The notes beneath the pieces were generated by a model. That model made no database searches and had not been told where the DNA came from. It saw only the letters and a list, made by a program, of their open reading frames with translations. Shown here in pieces: positions 46,579-57,274 of a stretch of DNA of 64,000 nt. Numbering within the stretch: the stretch's first letter is position 1; the number at the start of each line of letters is the position of its first letter. The position numbers and the translations under genes were made by a program. The stretch comes from Atopsyche davidsoni (lineage: Eukaryota > Arthropoda > Insecta > Trichoptera > Hydrobiosidae), in assembly GCA_022113835.1 (NCBI GenBank), contig JAILWY010000005.1:2994501-3058500 (forward strand), given 5' to 3'.

Positions 46579-46803
46579 GAAATTCAATATTTTTGACAGA
46601 GAGTACTTGGTGGAATTCCATTTTAATATTTTTGAATAAAATACTTGAGTGATTTTCCACATTTTTGTTTTTATTAGTGACCGGTTTCGCCAACCTTTCA
46701 CGTTGGCTCTCTGTTTGATAATGCCAAAGTGAAAGGTTGGCGAAGCCGGTCACTAATAAAAACAAAAATGTGGAAATTCACTCAAGTATTTTATTCAAAA
46801 ATA
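46579..46803. mobile_element. Palindromic MITE family, best-preserved full copy (copy 6)
   Basis: The left arm (gaaattcaatatttttgac ... gtgaccggtttcgccaacc, cacgttggc) and right arm (gccaaagtgaaaggttggcg ... ggtcactaataaaaac ... ctcaagtattttattcaaaa) are near-perfect reverse complements over about 80-100 bp around the loop tctctgtttgataat. The left arm reaches the distal end; the right arm stops earlier, near 46803. The half-units elsewhere begin exactly at the loop sequence, so the full form is a head-to-head dimer. Confidence 0.85.
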
Positions 46804-47560
46804 GTAACACAAAAAGGCAAATGTTTTTGGAATTAAAAATATTTCTAGGCTAGTAAAAATACTAAATGGTGTAAACGTAGTAAAGCGTCACTCTTTTTTG
46901 GGTGATAGCGTGACTTTTGAGTCACTTGTATAGCAGCTAATTAAACATGACCGCATAAATTTCGTCGTAAATTGCGAGCATTCAGCAAAGCAAGTGAACT
47001 CATTCTATGCAAACAGCCCTGCCTTGATGTAGTCACTCAAAGTGAACATCAAAGTACACGGCGCAAAGTGGCCATGCGCGAGGAGAACTCTTAGCTCAAA
47101 ATAGCTCTAATTATTTCAAAACAAAAAGTTAGGACGTGCGTTTGTTTTTCACTGCCACGCTGCTCAAAGATTTCCCTCTGCAGAGCTCCCCAGACTCTAG
47201 CAAAAGGTGGATAATTGAAATTTACATAGCAGTAGAAATTTTCTTATCAGGGTGGCAGAAAAAAAATGAAGGGAGCGCGGATCCATCAGGCATACGGATG
47301 CTTTTAGAGTAAAAGCATTTCACACTTCCTCACACGCCTAAGTGGTAAAATATTAGGAAGAAACGAACGATTTACATATTCTAGGGAAATATTTCATTCG
47401 TCTGCGTCTCGCAAAAGTGGAGAGGAATGCAGCCCGTGTCATAAAATTCATATTTTTGTGTAAATCATATGTAAATATGCAAAAATATTATACACTGGAA
47501 AACGGCCGCGTGCACGGGGCCCAGTCGTCTGGGAACTGCTTATTAATATTTAATGGTCTG
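46804..47560. other. GC-richer island cluster
   Basis: Several islands, including gcgcgaggagaactc (about 47076) and cggccgcgtgcacggggccc (47503-47522). No coding frame. Candidate conserved noncoding elements. Confidence 0.3.
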
Positions 47561-48350
47561 AAAAATGCATTAGCAAAAATATTCACTTAAATCATATTGA
47601 TTTTGAAAACACATGACGCGTATCGTTTTCAATAAAACAATCCTGATACTGAATAAGTCATACAGTTTCAAGTCCAAGAATTCTTAAGCACAGACTTCCG
47701 ACTAAACACCTGTCGTCAGCGACACCTGAGTTGGAATATTTTTATTAAACAAAAAAGATTATTCATATAAGATCGATCTAAAAATCTGTTTGAAATAATC
47801 TTAGGACAAATTGAATATCCGATTTTTTAATTTATCAAATCCTTGAATGAAAAATAGGTTTTGATTTCTTGACAACAAAAAAAGTAAAGAGGTATGAAAT
47901 TTCAAGAGTTTGGAGCGAATTTGAATTCCCGTGGAAACGTGAAGACTTATTTAATCATCTCGTCGTTTCAAATTTCGTAGGATCCCATGAAGGCCGCTTA
48001 AGTTCGACGAAGGTCTGACGTCCGAGTGATGTGGTCTACCCACTTCTCTTGTCTTTTTGACAAGTTATATTATGTTCATCACTTTGATTGGGGTACGTAC
48101 TCTTTATTTATAAATTGTTTTTTTTTATAAAGAGAGAATGAAAATGCGTATTATTGAAGCTTCTACTAAAATTTTAACAAAACTAATCCTTTACGTTTTT
48201 TCTCACATTTTTAAGAGGCCAATATTATTTGTAGTTTTCTAACTTAATTTAATTACGTTTATAAATATTTATACTTCTTTTATAAAACAAGACATTCTAA
48301 GAATACTTAGTGTTTTAGTAAAGATATATACTTCGCTAAGTATAACTGCC
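47561..48350. other. AT-rich spacer with small island
   Basis: A patch at 47930-48060 is GC-richer (aggtctgacgtccgag). No gene seen. Confidence 0.35.
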
Positions 48351-48354
48351 ACAA

Positions 48355-48560
48355 GGCGTATAGTGAATAACGTTTGCCTGAAACATTTGCAGCATAATCT
48401 GAAACCATTCGCCTTCATATTACTCGGTCTAGACGGACTTTTATTGTTTTCCCATACACATTTCAGCCACGTTTTGCTGTATCGTGCTCGCCAGTGTGGC
48501 CTCATGGTGAAATTTTTATCATCACGTTATGGGATTGGTTACTAGCCAAATAAAATAAGA
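48355..48560. other. Mildly GC-richer island
   Basis: Open frames on both strands (48269-48505 minus, 48363-48545 plus) are unrecognised. Contains GACTTTTATTGTTTTCCC of homeodomain type. Candidate noncoding element. Confidence 0.25.
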
Positions 48561-50195
48561 CTTTTCAAACTCTATTTACCGAAAATGTTATTGCGGTCGG
48601 ATTGAATAAAACCAAGTAAAAAACAAACTTCCATCACAAAATAGTTTTGTTTTTCAAGAAAGTAAATATGCTTACAATACGTTGGTAACAAAGAAATAAA
48701 TGAAAGGCTAGCCACAAATTTGATTGAAATGAAATATATTTAGCAGACCTGTAAATCTAAAAAATAGTAATTTTTAAATTTAATATATATATTTTTAGAC
48801 CTCGTATAGTTTACAGGGTTTAATTTAATGATTTCAGCAAGATAATTTAACACTCTCTCTCACCGTTTCGGTCAACTATTCTGTGACCAGTGTAAGAACA
48901 TCTATTATCTGTTATAGTAAAAACAAATGAATTGTTAAATGGGTTCATTGTTGTTCATGTTGCTATTCTAAGCGATGACCTCTTTTATGTAGCTTTGCTG
49001 AAAAAAACTAACCACGTATTCAGGTAAGATTTGTTTTTAAGTGTTTATATAAATTGATACCGCGTGAGTTTTTAAAATTAAGTAAAAAGTTTACGACGCC
49101 TTTTTAGCTTGATTTTACGATTGCTTTGTAAATCTGCTTATCTTTTTCGGAAAGATTTTTTTATGAGAAAGTTTCGTCCGCATTTCAGTCACCGACAACT
49201 CGGCGTCAGTAATAAAAAATCAGTTATTCCTCGTGCGTAAGTCGACTTCTAACAAGAAAGATAGGAAGTCTTCGCAACATAAGCGCGGGGGAGGCGGGGC
49301 TTATGGAAAGGCGACCAACTTTGGGGGAAAAATGTAATTTATCAAGTAAGAGTTAACGGACAGAAGGGTGGAACAGCCCCCGCGAGGTGAGAAAAACAAA
49401 TATTTTTATGAGTTTCCAGAGATTTGTTATTGACTTCACAAATAAAGTTAATTAAAAATTTAATAAGTATACGGTGAAGGTATCGATTTACAAGGAAAAC
49501 AAAGCGAAAGTCGTTTAAAAAGTTTTTAACCACATCTCCACTACTATTTGATAAAACCAGTTAAACTAGTGTCATGAAAAAACCTTAAAAAATTATTATC
49601 GTTTCATGTGTGAAGCAATTATCTGATTAATATTTTCATGATAATTTAATTTAACACTCATAACGAATAATAAAAAGTAATGTACGTCTCATGAACCGGC
49701 TGTTTGCAATGCGGGTACAGCACTGTGACAAGTAGATTGAACGTACCTGTTGTGATATGCTGATTTCACACACCTGCGTTATTTTGTACGAACCTCATAT
49801 CAAATCTGTGAAAAAGTGTAACTGTATTACGGACAAAATATTGACATTATATAATAAGCAAGTCGTTCATACTAAGTCATTGAATCTGCAGAGTTTCAAA
49901 TTATTTTGACATGTTTTTTGCAAGCAAATGAATTTTTTATTTTTATTATAAATATCAGATTCAAATCAGAAAATTCGAGACTTTCACAACTACAAGAGTG
50001 GCCGAACAGTATTTTGCCGCCGTATTATTGAATGTACATAATTTATGCAAGGGAAAAAGGGTCTATTTTCTTTCATACACAAAAAAATCAAACTACAACA
50101 AAAAAATGGTTCTCTGACAAATAAAAATAAGGCGCTGTTCCTTTTTGTGTGCCCAGCAAAAAATACAAAAAAAAAGTTTCCAAAACGACTTGTCA
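48561..50195. other. AT-rich spacer with an island at 49180-49400
   Basis: The island includes gcgcgggggaggcggggc (49283-49300) and cagcccccgcgaggtg (49373-49388). The rest is AT-rich with no gene or repeat recognised. Confidence 0.35.
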
Positions 50196-50199
50196 TGCT

Positions 50200-50385
50200 C
50201 TTACGTGCTTATCGGCCGGCCTCGCCAAATCTCGAGCCCCAAAGTTGGCAACTTTCGCAGCGGCAGGCAAAGTTTGGAGGCCCCACTAAATTACGGGCCC
50301 CTCTCCGCCGCACGCACTGCGCCGCCACTGAACTAATCGAGCTGCTATCCACCCTGGAGATGGATATATCGAGACGTTTTCGTCT
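50200..50385. other. GC-rich island with a long open frame
   Basis: The longest plus-strand frame in the window (50045-50473, 142 codons) crosses this island. Its product starts with Lys-rich AT-derived sequence and then Pro/Arg-rich GC-derived sequence, which argues for a chance frame spanning two compositions. Contains tatcggccggcctcg (about 50210) and two ctccgccgcacgc-type strings. Confidence 0.3.
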
Positions 50386-50480
50386 CACGTATGAAGCTGT
50401 ATTATATTCCACAGAAATTAGAAGCATCACTTGTTCAGAACTACCAGCAATCGTGTATCAAATTTTTATGTAAAAATATT

Positions 50481-50522
50481 TTTTACTTGCTTATATAGGG
50501 TGTCCCACATAAGCAAGTAAAA
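50481..50522. repeat. 14-bp perfect hairpin straddling the transposon end
   Basis: Left arm ttttacttgcttat (50481-50494) lies in flanking DNA and right arm ataagcaagtaaaa (50509-50522) lies inside the element. The loop (50495-50508) is the transposon terminus itself. A perfect copy of the flank inverted into the element suggests a template-switch event during repair or replication. Confidence 0.85.
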
Positions 50523-50527
50523 ATGAG

Positions 50528-50569
50528 GTGAACATCGAAGTTAAAAAATGATGAATAACTTCGATGTTC
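50528..50569. repeat. Second 14-bp perfect hairpin inside the same element
   Basis: Arms tgaacatcgaagtt (50528-50541) and aacttcgatgttca (50556-50569) around a 14-nt loop. The right arm is the natural end of the retained coding region (EHR codons), so the left arm is probably the copied one. Confidence 0.85.
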
Positions 50570-50963
50570 AATAATCCATTCAACGAACTCTTTTCGCTGT
50601 GCATGGTCATTAGGCTTAAGTTCTTGTGTTAATTGAATTTTTTAAGCATGGAGACACAGATCTTTAGTTAGTATACGCTGTAGAGAGCTTCTTGAAATTT
50701 GCAATTCTTATCCACGACGCCGAATTGAGGTTCCTGGATTGTCACCGACACTCTTACGCACTGCTTCGATATTGATATTTAAACGACCAGTGTGTTTGAC
50801 GTCTCCAACGAATCCAGTCTCCCTGATTTTTCAATTAATCTCTTCAAACACTATTCCGAAAATATTTTGTATGAAATTTTCGAACTGCGGCTGCCAAGCT
50901 TTCATTATTTTTGAAATATTGTTCAATAATGAAGACACGTTGTTCTATCGTGTTACGCTCCAT
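50570..50963 (-). pseudogene. Transposase N-terminal pseudogene (DUF4817/HTH part)
   Basis: An ATG at 50963-50961 opens MERNTIEQRVFIIEQYFKN followed by NESLAAAVRKF. A frameshift near 50840 moves the reading to KIRETGFVGDVKHTGR, then EAVRKSVGDNPGTSIRRRG, a second shift, then ISRSSLQRILTKDLCLHA and TQELKPNDHAQRKEFVEWI. This is the two-part helix-turn-helix plus linker expected before the DDE domain. The catalytic domain is absent. Two or more frameshifts and stops make it a pseudogene. Confidence 0.85.
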
Positions 50964-51081
50964 TTTTACTAACCTTAAACTGTCAGCTGTTAAATTGTTA
51001 TTTTTAAGTGTTCTCAAAACTTTACTGCCAAAATGGCGACAAATACAAATCTTGCGTTAATTTTGGGACACATCCTATATA

Positions 51082-51395
51082 TGCAACTAGTTTAGTCAAC
51101 ATACTAGGCAGGCATTTGGAGTAAAATCATAGAGTAAACTATTTGCAATATACAAATAGAAGCGATTCTTGTCTAAAGCTATTTAATTGGCCAATTGGTT
51201 TAGTATTCCTGAAATTCTATATAATTACTTGTATGGAAATGATTGCCTCTCTTTGTAGCTTGTCATTGGTTCATTCGCATAGTTTACCACGAAACAAGTT
51301 GCGCCAATGATTAAAAGACGAAACAACACTGATGGGATTTCTGTCATAAAAAACCATTTTAAAATGATGTGTTCTTGCAATAAATATCACGTTTT
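51082..51395. other. Spacer
   Basis: No gene or repeat recognised. Confidence 0.4.
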
Positions 51396-51399
51396 TTTC

Positions 51400-51470
51400 A
51401 GGGATTGGAGTTTCTGAAGATACCCCCAGTATAAAGACTGAAACGTCGAAAATTTAATCTTCATCCAGCA
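51400..51470 (+). repeat. Penelope-tail-like fragment B
   Basis: gggattggagtttctgaaga, then a spacer of about 18 nt, then gactgaaacgtcgaaaattt. It matches fragment A at 22595 in order and spacing, and the CTGAAGA ... GAAACGTC arrangement resembles the conserved core of hammerhead-type motifs in retroelement tails. No body of the element is adjacent. Confidence 0.35.
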
Positions 51471-51479
51471 TTTCCAATT

Positions 51480-52370
51480 TAAATGCCGCTAAACTATATT
51501 TCTACGTATACTTGGGTGGTAAGGTACATTTTGATAATACCAAAAAAAATACAGCTTGTTTGATTTGAAGCTGTAGAGGGTGTCAATATAAAATAATTTT
51601 TCGTTTACAAATACGTCTACCAATCGAAAAGCTACTTATTGGCGCTCAGTTTTTATGGAGACATTTATATCTGTCGTTTACTATTGGCAGGCTTTCAACT
51701 ATCATTAACTTCGCGCGGCTTTGAGGGAGACAAAGAAACAGTACCCTGTCGGTTATCATTGTAATAATGCCTTCAAGAAGTCGTTCTGGTTAGGATCTCT
51801 TCTTGGAACGTCGCCAAAGAGACGAGTGCTTGTTATTTTGCCACATTATAACGCCATCTAGGTCTCGTATTATTGTTATAAGTGTGGTTTAGTGTTGTTG
51901 TGATTTTATTTGCTGTGTTCACGACGAATAATACAGAAACATAAATCTTTGTTGCTTTCAATTCGCATTCAGAAGAAAATAATGTTACTTTCTTTGATAT
52001 TTTTATTTGTAGTGCTTAAAGATAAATCACCTGTTTTAAGAGAATAATTTAAACAAGTCTTAAATATTTTCTGAGAAATATAAACACTTAACTATTATGA
52101 GGTGCCATTTTTATATTATAAGCAAAAATGTTTGTAGATCGTTGATAAATGAACGTAAAATTTATACAGTATAATTTTTATTTTATATCTTATGTTTGAA
52201 TGCATATGTTTTTTTTTATTATTCGAACGTGTATTTTTTCGAGGAAAATATATTATAAGCTTTCTATTTATTAAATCATATTTACAGCTTTTTGGTACGT
52301 GTACTATCTCAAAATACCCATAGCAAAAAAGTACATAAAATGAAGCCTGAATATTTTTTCAGTTAGAGAG
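51480..52370. other. Mixed spacer
   Basis: Balanced composition at 51590-51960, then AT-rich. At 51768 an ATG opens a short SRSRSG-type peptide that stops at once and continues as LFLERRQRDECL. This is coding-like but unsupported, and could be an old transposon remnant. Confidence 0.25.
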
Positions 52371-53650
52371 GTATTCACTGAAACCTCAAACAAGTTCTTA
52401 TTATCAAACACACTCGTACAGTTCTCGCCCTCCTATTTGCGGAAGGAAACGTTTACCCTTTTTCGCATGAAATTTTCTCAGTTCTAAATTTGAGGCAGGC
52501 CTTTAGTTCACACGAACTGATTTCTGTGAGGTATTCCGATCACGCATGTTTTCTATAAAGGGATGAAATTCACCAATTACCACCCCCGCACGCGGTGGCT
52601 TGCTCCGCCTTCAGGTGTGCATTTATGTGCCATGATGCGGTGATAGTAAAAATTGAAATATTTAACTATACGAATAATGTAATAATGGCAATAAAATCTT
52701 CAAATTAAATCACAGTACTTGTGATAAATACCATTCATTTTTTCACGAGGTTGCAAAAATGCTGTTGCTTTTCAAGCACATACATAATAAAATATTTTAC
52801 CAATTTCGACCAAATAAATTTATTTCATTATTTCAATCAAAACTGATTTTATTCCAATGAAATTACTTGTCTTAATAGCAAAATGATAAAAATTCAGTTT
52901 ACATGTATAATTCTAATATTAAAAATAAGATACTATATTGTATTTAAATGATAAAAACTACTTCAATTTGATATGGATGATTTCAAACGATTGCTCAAAT
53001 AAATAAAAAAAAACTTCGAGGGCTGTGATTTCAAAGTCAATACTTATTTAATATATTGAATGAAAGTAGTTAAAATTTTATCTTAAATTGATAATTTTAA
53101 TAACAATAATCGTATTTCCTCTTTCTTCACATAAAGTTGATCGAAAGGAGAAAAACCCAGATAAAAACTTAGCAGTGTTACTACCCACTAAACTTTCATC
53201 ATTTTGCCACATACTCAATCATTTTACAACCCAATAAACATGAAACTTTATTCCCAGTATTATTTAACACTAAACTTTTTTTAGATTTTTTTATAAATCT
53301 ATCAATTCTCACATCCGGGTTTTTCCAGAGCAATCCGCAACAAAGAAAACAATTCAAATTCACTATTCAATAAAACGAAGTGCAAACCGCACTAAGGCTC
53401 GGTCCTTTATCATGCAATAAAATAACAAGAGGATGAAGCTCTCTTCTCCATACAAGCGTCCAAATTAAAGGCACATACGAACACTTCATCCTAGCGTTTT
53501 TTCACCCGGGAGCTGCAGATCTTGGAGGCTGTACATTAAACCACCCTTCAATTAAAATTAGCTATTGGATTGAGTGTTTTTTGCAAAAAACTTAATTTTT
53601 ATCAAACCGCGTCGGCATGAAAACAAGCTTAATTAAGACTATTTATATTC
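52371..53650. other. Spacer with islands at 52400-52640 and 53400-53560
   Basis: The first island includes cacccccgcacgcggtggct (52581-52600). No coding frame. AT-rich elsewhere. Confidence 0.3.
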
Positions 53651-53654
53651 GTTG

Positions 53655-53892
53655 ATAATGATTAAGTTCATTTTTTTTCAAATATTGAAAATTGATTAAA
53701 GAAACTCTCAGAAAAATATCATCGTGATTTGGGTTCAAATCCCACACAAATCACGATGATATTTTTCTGAGAGTTTCTTTAATCAATTTTCAATATTTGA
53801 CAAAATGAACTTAATCATTATCAACCAATAAAACCTGTATAGGCAAAATCGTACTTCCTGTGAGACGGTCTTCACAAAAATCAATAATCTAT
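53655..53892. repeat. tRNA-core fold-back repeat, compact palindromic copy g
   Basis: Arms of about 73 bp (about 53657-53730 and 53748-53820) are almost perfect reverse complements: aatgattaagttcatt, attgaaaattgattaaagaa, actctcagaaaaatatcatc and gtgattt each recur inverted. Between them only gggttcaaatcccacaca is left of the tRNA-like core, essentially the T-arm/B box. The right side continues with the family end block (cctgtataggc, tgtgagacggtcttcac). This is the cleanest fold-back of the family. Confidence 0.88.
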
Positions 53893-54240
53893 TTATATTC
53901 ATTATATAAGTACTACTTTTTCATATCAGAAATATCATACATTATTTGGATTTATCAGCAACTTATAAATTTCAATTAAATTTGATAATATAAAAAATTA
54001 TGTAATTAAATTATTCTTTTTATATTAGGATAAAGTGGTTTTCGCTCACTTTTTATGTATAATTATTGAATATACTGTTTATATGTGAAACAAAAAAATA
54101 TTTAACGATTCGGATGACCTGTGAAAACAATTTATTAGAAGCAGTAAAAATAAGAGAATAAAATACTTGATGTTCGCAGGTGTCTCACAGTAGCTCACTA
54201 TTACTTACCACGTCACAGGATCTGGAATATAAATGAAAGT
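53893..54240. other. AT-rich spacer
   Basis: Nothing recognised. Confidence 0.4.
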
Positions 54241-54527
54241 AAACTTAATAAATTCCAAGTGTTTCTATGGAAGGACTCAGTACTCCGTTGTCTCGCACAT
54301 CCGTACATCCGATGGGGGCCGCATCCTCTCTCTTTAAGATGTTCTCAGTGAATACTTTTTTACTCTGTTTTATTGATATTAGGGTTGGGATGTTGGATAC
54401 TGGAGTGGACTTTGCGGTTTTCTTTGTGTACAGCCTTACGTGTAAATGGTCGAATGCGGTTGGTTTAAAATCCAAGAGCTGCATTAAAAGAGGAATTCAT
54501 TCTCCTATGCCTTCTGTAATTTCTGTA
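54241..54527. other. Balanced-composition segment open on both strands
   Basis: A 112-codon plus frame (54267-54605) and a 79-codon minus frame (54245-54484) overlap. Neither shows a known domain. It abuts a CA/TA microsatellite, which is often the tail of a retroposed element, so a decayed retroelement 3' end is one possibility. Confidence 0.3.
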
Positions 54528-54557
54528 AACACACACACACATATGTATATATATAAA
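54528..54557 (+). repeat. CA/TA composite microsatellite
   Basis: CACACACACACAC followed by ATATGTATATATATA. Same composite type as 24338 and, inverted, 25338. Confidence 0.85.
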
Positions 54558-56060
54558 CCCAAACTCACTCGAAAGATATTAACATTTTTGTATATACTAA
54601 AATAGCACGGTATTGAATTTCTTTTTTGAAAAGCCTTTTTATATTCAATAAACAATAAAATACAAAAAAAGTAATTTTAAACTTTCAACAACGAATTCAT
54701 TGTGAAGTTCAGTCATTTACAATTATTTTTAAAATCAAATGATTAAATTACACAATATTCTGTTGAGTTAAAAGCAAACGTTTGTTTTCACTTAACCAAT
54801 AAATTTGTCTTAGATACAAAAATAAATATACATAACTTATTTTAGACAATATTTATAAAGAATATATTTCATAATAAATTATAACAAATTTAATGCTGAG
54901 TGTACACAGTGTCTCATAAAAGTATTTCTAGTAACGCGAATCGAACATATCTCTTCCGCACGTGCATTCGTGGTTCTACCATATCATCATCCCCCTGCAC
55001 CTTGTAAACACAGTTTTCTCTCAACTACATCACAGAACATCCCCTAAATAGGGGAGGATCTCAGAACGTGTGCTGAAAGTATTAGCAACTGAAAACAAGT
55101 AAACTCAATTTGAGAAGTTGGCCTTAGAATGTACAGAGGCATTGCAATTTGCGGTCGGACGCCGAGACTGTCCGTCTTAAATGTTTTTCTAGTATCCCGT
55201 GCCCGATGTTTCGATTAAATTAGATTTAAACAAAATACTGCATCGAGTATTGAATTTAGAAGTTTCCGATGAAATATAAAATTCCCTAGAAGTAGCTTCA
55301 AACTCTTTTTATAGCTGCAATGCAGTTGCTTTTTATAAAAAAAACATAACGGGTAGAAAAAAACCTGTCTTCAAAATTTTTATATATGGTCTATTTACAA
55401 GAAAAGTTTATCGTTAAAACAAAAATTCTAAACATTTTTTTACATATATTAAACTTCACAGACAATCTCATATTTAATTCTACAAAGTAAATTGCGTTGA
55501 TACATCGCTGTCATCAGCTAACGCGCAAGTTTAATCTGGTTTATAATTAATCGTATATCCGATAATATTCCAACCCAGTTATTCCAAACAAAACCAAAAA
55601 TATTTCAAAGTGTTGTGGGTCTACCAGCTGCGGCTTTTCCAAAACCATCTCTTGCGGCTAAACTTTCCTGTGGGCCTTGCAAAGTGTATTATTAACGTGG
55701 ATGTAGTTTTGCCTTACTGCTTAATACATTAATAGTACATGCAATATGCAGTTTGTTAGAAGGTATTTCATATTACAGACATAATAATACGGCATAGCAA
55801 TGAAGCCGTTTTAAATTATAAGAAAGACTTTTATAAATTATTTTGATTTTAATTTCAATATTAAAAATATTTGAATAAAATAACCATGCAGTAATAAAAT
55901 TATTAACATAAAAAAAATTAAACTTGTATCTTCCAATACTCACCATGGTATACTTACACGTTAATCCAGCCGCGTTTACTTATCTAATTCTTTACGAGTA
56001 ATCTCAGTGCAAGTGCTACTTTACCCAACAGTGTTACGTGAAAACTTTTTTCAGATAGTT
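54558..56060. other. AT-rich spacer with island at 54940-55220
   Basis: The island carries ggtcggacgccgagactgtc (about 55153-55172). No gene recognised. Confidence 0.35.
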
Positions 56061-56164
56061 TCGTGAAACACAATCCCAGTAAGGTCATTAGGATCTCTCC
56101 TGAACTGCACCATCAGTTGCAAGGAAGGCGAGGGGACCTGAGATCTCATCTCCACAAATCACTT

Positions 56165-56287
56165 TTAGTTTTTACCATCGATCGAATCCCGTCTGCCAAT
56201 TTCCTCCAAAGACAGTCTGCCTTCACTTGCACTAGCCTCGCGGACAGATGTAAGATAACGAATAGATGCTCTTTCACTAGAAGACAT
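56165..56287 (-). CDS. Candidate first coding exon, about 36 codons (unrecognised)
   Basis: On the minus strand an ATG at 56287-56285 has A at -3 and opens a Ser/Arg/Glu-rich frame (starts MSSSERASIRYLTSV, continues ASEGRLSLEEIGRRDSI). The frame closes with TAA at 56167-56165. Just before that stop, GATG|GTAAAA offers a plausible 5' splice site, so the coding exon could end there and splice onward. The peptide looks soluble and charged, unlike the AT-driven chance frames around it, but I do not recognise the family. A chance frame within a GC-richer patch (56063-56413) remains possible. Confidence 0.3.
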   Translation of the reverse strand: MSSSERASIRYLTSVREASASEGRLSLEEIGRRDSIDGKN

Positions 56288-56413
56288 GTTCACACTGGCC
56301 ACGATTTTCTATTAACTGTAGTAAAAAATAATAATTCACCACTACTATCTCGTTGTGTTATTGATGTGTATCTTCAAATTCTTCGAGCTGTTTTTCGAGA
56401 TATAAATGTATAA

Positions 56414-57270
56414 CGTAGGTCTATGAAATATCATAATACATGGAAGTAAAAATACTGATAAAAATCATTTATCTGAAAAAATAATTTATCTTACTTTAGA
56501 GCGAATGTCTATAGATAAATTTCTCGTTCTTTATCAGAATGACATTATTTCAATGTAGTATTATTTTATAAATAAAAACTTTGTCTAGATTTACAATTTG
56601 ACAAATATATTTATTCTTTGTATTCATAGGGCTTTATAATCACTGTAATTAGACCTTAATTTTCACACAAAGGCAAAAACCTCTAAACATGGTCCCTATC
56701 GTTACGTCGGAAGCTTCAAATCACAACGCAGCATACCACCACGTGTATTAAGGGTCTAAGTCCCATACTCGAGTTTTTTTGATCATTTTCTGGTCCGTTT
56801 TGGGAAAAATCTCCTGCACCAATCAAAAAAATTTAAATGCAAAAAGCTAGATACATCCCTTCTTCCAAACAAAATATTTCTTTATTTCATGTAAATTTAC
56901 TTTTAATATGTGTTTTTCCGATTGAAGTGTAGGTATTTGGAGATTCGCCGTGTCCCTGTTCTAAGAGTCCTAAACATTTAAAAATCTTTTTTTCAATTAG
57001 AATTAAATGATTAAATATAAACCCTGAGCGATTTATTATTTTGAAAATTAAAAAAAAAAATTTTTTTAAGAAGCTTTTGTTTTGAAAAGTAGTCATTCTA
57101 TCCAATTTTTTAACATTTTCAAGATTTTATTTTACCCTTAAAATAAACGTTAATTATATAATAAAAAATAGGTAAATATAATTTATAGTTTTTTCAATAC
57201 TCTATAAAAAAATCAATTTTCGACATAGAAAAATAAAGTGACAATTAAATTAATTAAATGACACGATTTC
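56414..57270. other. AT-rich spacer
   Basis: Nothing recognised apart from a short GC-richer patch near 56690-56830. Confidence 0.4.
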
Positions 57271-57274
57271 GCCG

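Larger units (their letters stand above)
50494..51081 (-). mobile_element. Tc1/IS630-type (DUF4817-like) element, N-terminal half retained
   Basis: The ends are inverted: left atagggtgtccca, right (in reverse) tataggatgtgtccca, both at TA-rich flanks. Reading the minus strand gives the subterminal region, the transposase start and the paired helix-turn-helix region, then stops short of the DDE domain at two perfect hairpins near the left end. It is complementary to the element at 28436, which keeps only the C-terminal half. Confidence 0.85.

Noticed and set aside
50045..50473. 142-codon open frame, longest in the window
   Set aside because: It crosses from Lys-rich AT-driven sequence into Pro/Arg-rich GC-driven sequence without domain similarity. 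Competing frames are open on both strands, so it is best explained by composition.
51768..51860. SRSRSG ... LFLERRQRDECL coding-like stretch
   Set aside because: Stops after nine codons and no family could be assigned with confidence; mentioned only in the spacer entry.
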